From assembly GCF_000417875.1 (NCBI RefSeq), contig NW_006920891.1:54787-118786 (forward strand): 64,000 nucleotides of DNA, given 5' to 3'. The translations under genes were made by a program, and so were the position numbers. Below are positions 39,605 to 48,346 of the stretch, one piece after another. Source of the stretch: Pseudozyma flocculosa PF-1. Lineage: Eukaryota > Basidiomycota > Ustilaginomycetes > Ustilaginales > Ustilaginaceae. Position 1 is the stretch's first letter, and each line of letters starts with the position of its first letter. The notes beneath the pieces were generated by a model. It did no database searches. It was given only the letters and a program-made list of their open reading frames with translations, and was not told the DNA's origin.

Positions 39605-42265
39605 ATGTCCGGCAACGAATCTAGCGTCGATGACGGGCAGACGGACGCCACTTCGACCAGCGAGTCGGGCCAAGTCGCTCGAGAGCAGGCCGGTTCGCTC
39701 TCCGAGCTGGGCAAGCTGATGGCCAGGGTTCAGCAGCAGCAGCAGGACCTCGCAAGCTTCACCTTTGGTGGTCTCGCCGACACGTTGCCGCCGCTTTCTA
39801 GCATCAGCGTCAACGGGTGCGGTCCGATCCCCCTCCCGCTCGTCGACCACGAGGACGCCAAACGACTCGCTGGTGTCTGCGAACGGGCGCCGTCACCGTG
39901 CGCAGCTTTTGCCGACGCTTCGGCTGGCAAACCCTGCCAGCTCGATGCGGGAAAGGTGACCGTCGACAACCAGGCGTGGCGCGACGGCCTCGCTGCCCTT
40001 GGCTCGCAGATCGCCGACAGGTTCGGCTTTGTCGACACGCCCCTCACGCTGCACCTCGACAAGTTTCTCTTTCACGAGGCCGGCGGTCCCTCTGGCAGCC
40101 TTTGTCGCACCAAATCCCGCGACGGCATGTTTGCCACGCTCGTCGTGCAGCTCCCCTCGATCCACAGCGGCGGCCAGCTGGCCGTATACAAGGGAGGCGA
40201 CTCGATGACGCACGACTTTGGCGCTGTAGCCGGCACGACCGCGTCCGGATGCCACTTTGCTGTCCACCACTCGGACCTCGAGCACGAGGTGCTGTCCGTG
40301 ACGCAGGGCTACCGTCTCCTGCTCGTCTATGCCGTCTGCTGGCCGGCGGATCGCGCCAGGTCGACGATCCCCTCCACCGTCGACGACGATGTCGTCTCGC
40401 AGATGGCGGCTTGCCTCTGGCATCTGAGCAAACAGGAGCGTCACTTCTACCTCTTCCTCGACCACGAGTACCCTGCCGAGCTCAGCACCGGTCAAGGCAA
40501 CACGGTCTTCAAGGGCGTCGACCATGAGCGCCTCGTGAGCCTGCGTGCCGCCAATACGCTGCTCTCGGAGGATCGCCGCTACGCATTCTTCGTGGCCAAG
40601 GCCCGGATTGACCGGAGATTTGTGTCCCACTCATATGGGGACGTGTCGTTGAGCAAAACGTGCGCGATCGCCTTTGCAGATTTGCAACACCTCGACGGAG
40701 GCACGCGCATCCCGGGAAACTGCAGTCCAGACAAGTACTTCGGCGACGAGGACATCCTCAACCCGGACGCCGAAACGCTCAAGGATCCCTGGGAGCGACG
40801 CCCAAAGGCGCAGGACGAGAACGGCGTGCACGAATCGGAACTTCCAGAGCGGTGGACCAAGAATGTCCTGATCGCGTGGCCAGACCGCGATTGGCACCGG
40901 CTTACGATAGCATGCGTGGGGGAGACCAACTACTTCTGCAACAACATCCTGGCCAGGCACATCCTCCCAGACGCCTCCCTGCGATCTTTCCTGGAGCTCA
41001 CAAAGAAGTTTCACGCCCCCACGGTACGTGAACTCAAGAGCAAGATGCGTCTCGAGAACCTATGCGTAATCGTCGTCCAGACACTCGTCAAGCGCCCGTT
41101 CAACCAGCAGCTGCTCGACCTCCTGTTGGACATCTACTCGATGACCGACATGCTCCAGTCCCCGTTTGCCGACAGGCGCGCCTTCCTCCCGCTGCTCATG
41201 TGGGAGGAAGCGAGGCCGACGGTACGGGTTCGCCTCTTTGACATGCTGTCCCCAGACCCGCTCCTCATCCTCACGGCGGTGGTACAGTGCAGAGAGGACG
41301 GAGCGCAGGACATGGCCGAGACGCTTATCAAGGTCCTGCTGCGTTCCGAACACGGCCTCGGACGTGGAGACCATGGTTTCAATTGCGCGAAGCCATTCAC
41401 GATACTCCGCTACGCACTGTCCGAGCCGAACGCCGCCGTCTGCGGAAACGTCGTGCAACGACTCCTCAACTCACCCGATGCCCGTCTTAGCTTCGAACCG
41501 GGCATGGACGCGCTCCTCGGGATCCGATCCGACTCTCCGGACGACTACAGCGAGGCGAAGCGCGATGCCATCCGTCCGTACGTCGAGCGCAGCCTCGCCT
41601 GGCTCCGAGAGGAGCGCGACGAGACCGCGCTGCCCAGGCCGGCGGAAGACTACTGGCGCTTCGATTCCGCCGACTTCTACCACGATGCCCGGGTCGAAGC
41701 TTTCCTCCGGGGACCCGAACGCACCATCACCATCTCGGGACTGGACGCAGCCGAGGCGCGGGACCTCGTCGCCAACTGCGAAGAGAGGATGCCCGTCGAA
41801 GCCGCGACGAACGTGGAGGCGTGGCGACGTCGTGGCTGGCGCCCGTTTTCGTTTACGACGGCGGCGACGTTCGAGGCGGACGACGGCAGGACGTCCTGCG
41901 TCACGCTCACCAAGACGGACCTGTACCCGCAGCAGCGTCAGCTCGGTCGATCCTGGAAGGTGAAGAGATTGGACAAGCAGCTGGCCGAGTGGGCGTCGCT
42001 GCTCGTGGTGTCCTCCCGTCCTCGAGCTAGCGCGGAGACGGTCCAGATCGAGGCCGAGGCCGAGCCGAATCGCGATGGCGTGCATGAGAAGGATGTCCAG
42101 CAAGCTCAGGGAGCATCGACGTTGCAGCCGAAGCCGGACGAGGGCAGCAAGCCCGCCGCTGCTCCCAGCTCTGCTCGCAGCAGAAGGGCCACATCGCCGC
42201 ACTCGCAGGACGGGGCGGATGAAGGACAAGAGCACCGAAGCAAGCGGATCAAGACGGACGAGTAG
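39605..42265 (+). CDS. 2OG oxygenase family copy G, intact frame, iron ligands lost (886 aa)
   Basis: Single exon from ATG 39605 (MSGNESSVDD); the only family member on the plus strand. It has the full order: LSELGKLMARVQQQQQ, FGGLADTLPPL, DTPLTLHLDKFLFHEAGG, GMFATLVVQLPSIHSGG, HDFGAVAG, LEHEVLSVTQGYRLLLVYAVCWP, helical middle, YWRFDSADF...FLRGPERT, FSFTTAATFE, CVTLTKTDLYPQQRQ and a basic tail SKRIKTDE. The HxD pair is gone: where active copies read KHRD this one reads SLCR. The later His and the 2-oxoglutarate Arg remain. APFGRG is also altered. With no stop or frameshift over 886 codons, it may be a maintained pseudoenzyme (binding rather than catalysis) rather than a dead gene; this is inference. 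It is closest to copy D in wording (YPQQR, KVKRLDKQLAEWASLL). Confidence 0.8.
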   Translation: MSGNESSVDDGQTDATSTSESGQVAREQAGSLSELGKLMARVQQQQQDLASFTFGGLADTLPPLSSISVNGCGPIPLPLVDHEDAKRLAGVCERAPSPCAAFADASAGKPCQLDAGKVTVDNQAWRDGLAALGSQIADRFGFVDTPLTLHLDKFLFHEAGGPSGSLCRTKSRDGMFATLVVQLPSIHSGGQLAVYKGGDSMTHDFGAVAGTTASGCHFAVHHSDLEHEVLSVTQGYRLLLVYAVCWPADRARSTIPSTVDDDVVSQMAACLWHLSKQERHFYLFLDHEYPAELSTGQGNTVFKGVDHERLVSLRAANTLLSEDRRYAFFVAKARIDRRFVSHSYGDVSLSKTCAIAFADLQHLDGGTRIPGNCSPDKYFGDEDILNPDAETLKDPWERRPKAQDENGVHESELPERWTKNVLIAWPDRDWHRLTIACVGETNYFCNNILARHILPDASLRSFLELTKKFHAPTVRELKSKMRLENLCVIVVQTLVKRPFNQQLLDLLLDIYSMTDMLQSPFADRRAFLPLLMWEEARPTVRVRLFDMLSPDPLLILTAVVQCREDGAQDMAETLIKVLLRSEHGLGRGDHGFNCAKPFTILRYALSEPNAAVCGNVVQRLLNSPDARLSFEPGMDALLGIRSDSPDDYSEAKRDAIRPYVERSLAWLREERDETALPRPAEDYWRFDSADFYHDARVEAFLRGPERTITISGLDAAEARDLVANCEERMPVEAATNVEAWRRRGWRPFSFTTAATFEADDGRTSCVTLTKTDLYPQQRQLGRSWKVKRLDKQLAEWASLLVVSSRPRASAETVQIEAEAEPNRDGVHEKDVQQAQGASTLQPKPDEGSKPAAAPSSARSRRATSPHSQDGADEGQEHRSKRIKTDE

Positions 42266-43037
42266 GCCGAGCAGCCGCGCTCATCAGCCACGGCTCTCTC
42301 CGGCTTCTTCCTCCGACCCGATTCGGTGTGGATCGAGCTGGCGCGCCTTATCGAGAAGATGCAGAACACAGTGAAGGAAAGACGATCAAGAAGACGGCAT
42401 CGACGCGCGATGGGGGGCGCCAAGCGAAGAGAAGAAGGCGCACTGCGACGCCAAAGGCCAAGACGACCTCGAAAAAGTGAAGATTCAGCGACCAGCATCG
42501 ACGACGACGGTGCGGGACGATCCGTTCGAGAGCTGGTCCTCTCACGGCAACCAGAAAGGCACACGCGCGACAGACACCAGACAAAAACGACGACGGCGGG
42601 CCGTTTGTTCCTTTTGCAGAGCCGCGATGAACCAAGCTCGACCGAGCAGAAGAAGTACCAGGGCGATGGCGGACGCTGGCCGTCTGTCTGTGCCATCATG
42701 AAGCGATCTGTGAATCGAAGATGGGGGGCCATCGCATCGCGTGCCTCTTTGAGCTCTTGCGGTCGCCTCAGACCGGACTTGGGGCACCCAGCTACATACA
42801 TGATCCATGCGAAGGTCCCCCACCTCCCGCCCTTGCGGCAGCGACGCAGATGCCCATCCACCGTGACTCCGCGAGAGGGGAGCGGTACGTTCGCCGCGCA
42901 CTCGTATGGGCTCCGCTCTAGACGCATATGTGTGCCGCTGTCTGCTCCTTTGCGCTCGCCACTATCCATGCTTCCACCTCGCACGTCCTTGCGATATTCG
43001 GCGATCAAGCCGTGTCAGACCGCAGCAGCCGTTGGGC

Positions 43038-43080
43038 GCCGTCATCGTCATCGTCATCGTCATTGTCATTGTCATTGTCA
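43038..43080. repeat. (GTCATY)n hexanucleotide array
   Basis: About seven copies of GTCATC grading into GTCATT in non-coding sequence. Confidence 0.8.
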
Positions 43081-43722
43081 GAATGACAGCTGCATTGCTT
43101 CCGACCCGCTCCGCAGCCGCTGTTCAGGTCGGCGTGTCGTCGAGGATGACCGGCAAGGAGCTTACCGTTGCTGACACGGCGGCTGTACCCCTCGCTACAT
43201 ACGTCAGGTGCTGAACGGTGCTGCATTACTTTCTCTTATTCTCCGAAGGATCGAAGATCAATGTGACGGGGAGGCTGCCCTCTGAACCACGAGTGGGAGG
43301 ACAGGGCCGCTCGCCAAGAGAATCATGTCTCTAGATCCGTGCGTACTCCTGCGGCTCGACAAAGTCAGCCGAAGTACTGCTGAACCTTGAACCATCCTGA
43401 CGCGGGTCTGAGCTGCTGCTACACTCTGGGCACTTCGATGTTGCACAGACGGCACGGGAAGGAGTGACGCCAAGAGGACACGGCGACGTTGTCTTGTCCT
43501 CCCTCGTCTTGGCATGTGTTGCGACAGACTAGCTCGAGCCGCCTTGACGCGGCCATCATCATCCTGGGGCCGTACGGCGCGATCCGCGCGCGCAAGTCCC
43601 ATCCTCGCTCGCTGCCGCACATCTGGCTTGCCAGAGCATGATCGCCGCGTTCTTGCTCTGCTTTCTCGCGACTGACGAAGAACGGGCGCTATTGGGCATG
43701 AAGGGGGGAGAGGGGGGAAGGG

Positions 43723-43729
43723 ATATAAG
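43723..43729 (+). promoter_or_regulatory. TATA box upstream of small secreted peptide 2
   Basis: GATATAAGG in a purine-rich context, about 155 nt before the ATG at 43884. The stretch between is a CT/AC-rich leader without other ATGs, consistent with a strongly transcribed fungal gene. Confidence 0.5.
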
Positions 43730-43883
43730 GTCCTGTCGCCATTTGATCCGACGTCGATCTTCACCGCTTCACTCCGTTACTCACACTCCCACCGTCTCAG
43801 TCCAGCCGTCAAGACCAAGTCCCAAGTTCCAGGGTCACCTTTCACGATCCGCGAGTTCCTCCAGGTCCAAACGACAAGAGAAG

Positions 43884-44067
43884 ATGCACCCTCCCACCTC
43901 CTTCCTCCTCGTCCCCCCTCGTCCTCTTCCTCCTCGTTGCAATCTCGAGCAGTACAGGCGTACACGCCAAGCACCCGCAAGATCGCAAGCCAGCCAAGTG
44001 CAAGGGGGCCGGTGAACCTCCGCTCTACCCTACGCCGGCTCGACCTCAGACTACCCCGACGCCTTGA
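43884..44067 (+). pseudogene. Small secreted peptide 2, frameshifted in a C6 run
   Basis: ATG 43884 begins MHPPTSFLLVP, then a run of six C (43913-43918) throws the frame into low-complexity residues. In the next frame the sequence continues as a signal-peptide core (LVLFLLVAISSSTGVHA) and a mature part of about 31 residues (KHPQDRKPAKCKG..., Pro/Thr-rich), ending at TGA 44065-44067. Five C instead of six would give one 60-residue secreted peptide. The combined start resembles the peptide at 17451 in its PT-F--VPL and TGV-A pattern. Either a base-call error in the C run or a recent inactivation. Function unknown. Confidence 0.5.
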
Positions 44068-44369
44068 TCACCCTCGATCGCGCGAGGCAGGAGGAAAGGG
44101 CGGCACCCCAGCTGCGCAATCTCAACATGCTCGTCCCGATCCTCGTTTGAGGCAGGTCAAGAGCTCGTCGTTCCCTATCGCCATATCTGCGAGAACGCGC
44201 CGATGCACAGGCGGAGCGGGAGCGGCAACGCTGCTTCGACATCTGTGAATCCCACCTCCTTTCCCCTCCTCCTCTGTACCCCCTACGGAACCCCATGTCC
44301 AACGCGCCTCGCCATGCTTCCTGAAAGGACCCACCCATACATTCCCCTCGTGCCCGCCTGCGGGGGTTA

Positions 44370-45189
44370 TCAATCAAAGACGATCTTCATGCCATAGTAC
44401 TGCACGTACCCGGCCACGATGGCGAGACCGATGCAGGTAGGCAGGAGTTCGAGGCGTACGGCGGCAAAGATGCACAGCGTCCCCAGCGGCGGCACGCGGC
44501 GCATCACGACGTCGTAGGGTGACTGCTCGTCGACGTGCGAAATTAGGGAGCAGTACCAGTGCGGATTATCAGCGACGACGTCGGTCAACAAGAGCTGGAT
44601 GCGGGGCGCGCGACCGGGCAGCGCACCTTGTTGACGATGTAGATGAGCGCCGGCGTGCATATGGTGAAGATGAGAAAGAGGAGGACTTGGAGTAGCACCT
44701 TGCGCTTTGATGTCAGGTCTGCGATTGCGGAACGCCGGTCACGGGCAGTCAGTCGGTCCGTCCGCTCAGCACCTCTACAGGTCAGGAAGGTGGTCGATGG
44801 GAGGAAACTTACTGTACCAGATGAAGAGCGCCAGCACTGCAGGTGTGGGAGGGCACGGATCGCCTGACTCGTCAGCCTCTCACTGCGTCACACATCCACC
44901 GCTTTTCCCTGGGGTGGTCGGGGCCAGCTGACTCACACGGCAGGGATCCGACGAGCCTGGCCATCTGGTCAAAGAAGCCGACGGTCTCGGCGTACTGCTG
45001 TCGTACGAGGATGTCGAGCAGGGTGTAGACGAAGCCAAAGGGCATGGTCCAGATGACGAGGTCGAGGGCGGATTCGAGCGCGGGCGACATGCCCCTGGCC
45101 TCCTGGTCGCGCATCAGCTTTTCCGCATCGTCGTCCGAGGCGTACTCAGCATCCGAGGGCTGGCCGTAGTCGTCTTGCGAGTCGTAGTC

Positions 45190-45220
<31 letters not shown>

Positions 45221-45708
45221 GTGGAAGCGGTCCACTCTGCTGCCGGACCCCCGGCCTGCCGTGGCCGTGGTGGTGCCCTCTGCCGAGGCTGTGATGTCGA
45301 CTTGCCGCCACTGCTGCTGCCGCTGCCGCTGCCGGTCTTTACGTCGCTCGGCCGCTTTTTGAGATCTTCGAGCTGTTTCTGCGCCTCTTGGAGCGTGATG
45401 TAGTCCTTTGGCAGGCCGAGCTTGTCGAGCACGCCCGTCTGGAAGAGGACCTGTTCGCGCTGGGCCGAGGTGAGCATCTCTGCCTCGTCGTCGTCGTCCG
45501 CCGCCGCGCCGGTGCCAGCGCTGCCGCCTGCGTGTGGAACATTGGAGACGTCTTCTGATACGATCTCGGTGATCTTGCCCATCGTCGGTGCTGTTCCGTG
45601 TGGGTGGTCGTGAAAGTGGTGGTGGTGGTGGTGGTGGTGAGGTGCCAAGGCGAGGGCCCTTGGGACCCCTTTTTTCCGCGGCGTTTTCGGACGAGTTTTT
45701 GGCGGCAT
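44370..45708 (-). CDS. DUF7719-like multi-pass membrane protein (346 aa)
   Basis: Four exons: 44937-45708, 44813-44836, 44627-44718 and 44370-44522, with introns 44837-44936, 44719-44812 and 44523-44626 (all GT-AG). Together they make 1041 nt in frame; the 24-nt second exon (LALFIWY) is needed to link the helices. The ATG at 45708 gives a Lys-rich start MPPKTRPKTPRKKG and a His run; ATG 45582 is an alternative. The N-terminal half is acidic and disordered with a poly-Asp stretch, but contains FQTGVLDKLGLPKDYI. The C-terminal half has about four membrane helices (LVIWTMPFGFVYTLLDILV, the short exon, VLLQVLLFLIFTICTPALIY, PTCIGLAIVAGYV). The PFGF-LLDILV-QQY wording fits the uncharacterised fungal DUF7719 family. 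No function is known; the gene model is well supported by splice phases. Confidence 0.78.
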
Positions 45709-45914
45709 GCCTCCACTTTTATTTCTTCCTGCCTCGGAGACGCGCCGTTGCCGCACGGACCGCTGCCGCTGCCGCTGCCTCTGCCCCGCTCGCCACCATC
45801 AACCAAGTCGACCTGCTCTGCTGCGCAGGCTGCGGCGGTGATATCCTCGGACGACGTTGCGACTGGGCGCCCTCGCCCATACACCCCGCTACACTACGCT
45901 GCACCCGCACTGCG

Positions 45915-47173
45915 CTACGCGAGGAACTCGAGCATGTGCTGCGCCACCAGGTCCGGGTGCGTCAGGACGATCCAGTGATTGCCCTGCGGGATCACCTTGA
46001 CCTCGAGCCCAGGTCCAAAGTAGCGCTTGGTGGCCAGGGGCACGATATCGTCGGCGTCGCCCCAGATGGCCACGCACCGCTTGCCAAACGACTGGACGAC
46101 CTTTTCGTGCACCTCGCCGCTGTCAAACACGGGAGAGCACTGCAGGCTCGACTGCGGCGTGGCAGACGGCAAGGGACAGCAGAGAAGACAAATAGGGGGT
46201 CAGGGTGCGCATCCAGGATGATGGACGACAGCGCCGACAACGACCACGACCATGACCCACTCACGATGAAGCTGTACTGGTATCCCGCGTGGTTCTCCGA
46301 CTGCCAGTGCACCACGCTGCCTTTGGGCGGCTTGGGCAGGATGTTGACCGCGCCCAGCAGCAGTCGCACCACCGACACGGGCATCAGCCGCGAAAAGGCC
46401 ATCCGCCGAGCCAGGCCCAGGTGCTTCCTCGGCGTACCTCCGGCGGGGCAGATGAGCACCAGCCGTCGCACCCGCCCGGGGAAGTAGTGGGCAAATTGCG
46501 ACACGATGGCGCCGCCCAACGACATGCCCGCCAGGTCGAACCGATCAAAGTCGGGCACGTCGCCGAGAACAAAGAGGATCTGCGAGACAAACAGCGACAC
46601 GTCCTGCGGAACCAGGGGCGCGTCCGAGTAGCCGCGGCCCAGCAGGTCAAAGCAGAGGACCCGGTAGCCCTGCTCGACGAGCTTGGGGATCAGCTTGGAC
46701 CAGCATGGCGTCGGCGTAGAGATGCCGTGCACCAGCAGCAGCTTCTTGCCATCCCGCGGGCCAATGTCGTAGTACCGAATGCGACCGAGGGGCGTCTCGA
46801 GGTCTCTGAGCGGTGGCAAGAGGGCACAACCACCAAGCAGCAGCGGGAAAGCCAACCCGACCGTCAGCGGATCGTCGCGACCAGTGGCTTCCGACGAAAG
46901 GAGAGGCAGTCCAGGCGGCACACTGACACCTCGCCCGACTCACTTTGCGCCAGGATAGAGGTCGGTCGGGTAGGGTCCGTCGTTGCTGCGCGGCGGCGAG
47001 AGGAGCAGCGCGGGTCGGATGGCATGGTCGATGCCACCCCTGGCCACCGACGAGACAAAGAGGCAAGCGATGGCGCCAACGGCGGCCGCCGCTGCAGCCG
47101 TTGCCGCCGTCGAGGCGTTGCCGTGCGGGCCGCGGCCAAAGATGTGCGCGAGGTCGAGGTGATAGGGCGCCAT
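45915..47173 (-). CDS. Alpha/beta hydrolase, membrane-anchored (335 aa)
   Basis: Three exons: 46944-47173, 46265-46805 and 45915-46151; introns 46806-46943 and 46152-46264 (GTGAGT donors), 1008 nt in frame. The ATG at 47173 gives MAPYHLDL and an Ala-rich hydrophobic anchor at about residues 24-45. Exon 2 starts PGAKDLETPLGRIRYYDIG and holds the oxyanion-hole LLLVHGIS, FDLLGRGYSDAP and the nucleophile elbow AGMSLGGAI (Ser about 172). Exon 3 gives the acid GDADDIVPLA and the His in GNHWIVLTHPDLV. The complete Ser-Asp-His set indicates an active serine hydrolase, probably a lipase/esterase. The substrate cannot be told. It diverges from the PAP2 phosphatase gene, another likely lipid enzyme. Confidence 0.85.
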
Positions 47174-48346
47174 CGTGCGTGGTCCGCTGATCCAAGGGCG
47201 GCAAGCAAGGAGAGAGAAGTGCAGGATGCAGCCGGCGGCAAGAGGGACGATGCGGCACCGCACGGCTAGAGGTCGAGGCAACGAGGCAGGGAGAGAGGCC
47301 AAGCGGCGGAAGGCAGGGATGGCCGACGTAAGGTGCCGGTCGGGAGCAAAGGCGGCCTAAGAAGCTTCCGGCCGCGGCAGACGGGCCAGGCTCAGGGGCT
47401 CACCGCACCCGCTTGCCTGGCCATCCCTGCCCTCGCCGGCAGCGTCCCGAAAACGTGGCCACGGCGACGGAAGGCCAGCGGACAGGCTAGGGCCGCCGTC
47501 GGTAGGCAATTCGTAAGCCACGCCCGCACCGAGGCTGGGCGAGGTTTCGGAGAGAGCGGTGGCTGTGCCAAAGTCTCGAGGCGGCCGCCAAAGAGGGGGT
47601 CAGACGAGCAGATAGAGCAGATCGACCGACACCTCCGCCAGCCTCGGACCTGGCCTGCCTTGACCGGCCCCATCCGCCACGGCGGCATCCCTCCATCGGT
47701 CTGCTCAGGGGTCGAGTGCAGGGCCGGCAGGCAGGCTTCGGGTAGAAGGTCGCTCCACCGGCCCTCCGTCCCCGCTGCTTCGGCGGCTGGGTTGGAGTCG
47801 GAGTGGCCGCGGATGGTGTTGGTCGGGTTGCGTGCACAGGGCCAGAGGCAGAGGCAGAGGCAGGCCAGGCCTGGCAGCGCCAAATATCAAATTCATCCGC
47901 GGGGCAGCGGGGCAAACAGCCAGGCCTACCTGGTCGGCCAGGCCAGGGCAGACCACGGCCGTACGTCTGTGTCGGCTGTTGGCCGAAGCCGCTCCACCTC
48001 GGTTCATCACCCATCGCCCTGTGATCCGACCCCGCTGTGACGCCCGCCTCTCTCTCTGCCTTTGCCTCGCTTCGCCTTGTCTCCATCGCCGCGCCTCTCG
48101 CCGGCGCTGCTCCATCACCACCACCACTAGGCACCATCTCCGCGACTGCTGCGCCCCCCCTTCCCTGACCCGCCGGCTGCGCCCTTGGACGCCGCTTTGA
48201 CAAAAAGCCGCATCGCCTCTTGGTCGTCCCCGGCTTCTCTCTTGCCCTCCTGCCACCACCTCACCTTCTGTCCCGCTCCCAACGTCTACGACGGCCTCCA
48301 AGTACCTTCGCCGCTGTCGCTTTCGCCGCCGCCCTCCCGTCCGGTG
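47174..48346. promoter_or_regulatory. Divergent promoter region, hydrolase / PAP2 phosphatase
   Basis: About 1.2 kb between opposed start codons, with GCAGAG/CAGGCC-rich repeats near 47835-47875 and a CT-rich leader before the phosphatase ATG. No coding content recognised. Confidence 0.5.

Larger units (their letters stand above)
42266..43883. other. Long intergenic region, no gene recognised
   Basis: About 1.6 kb. It has the 3' flank of copy G, a GTCATC/GTCATT hexamer run (43038-43080) and the promoter of the small secreted peptide 2 gene with a TATA box at 43723-43729. Base composition is less GC-rich than the neighbours. No coding frame with recognisable content. Confidence 0.5.
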
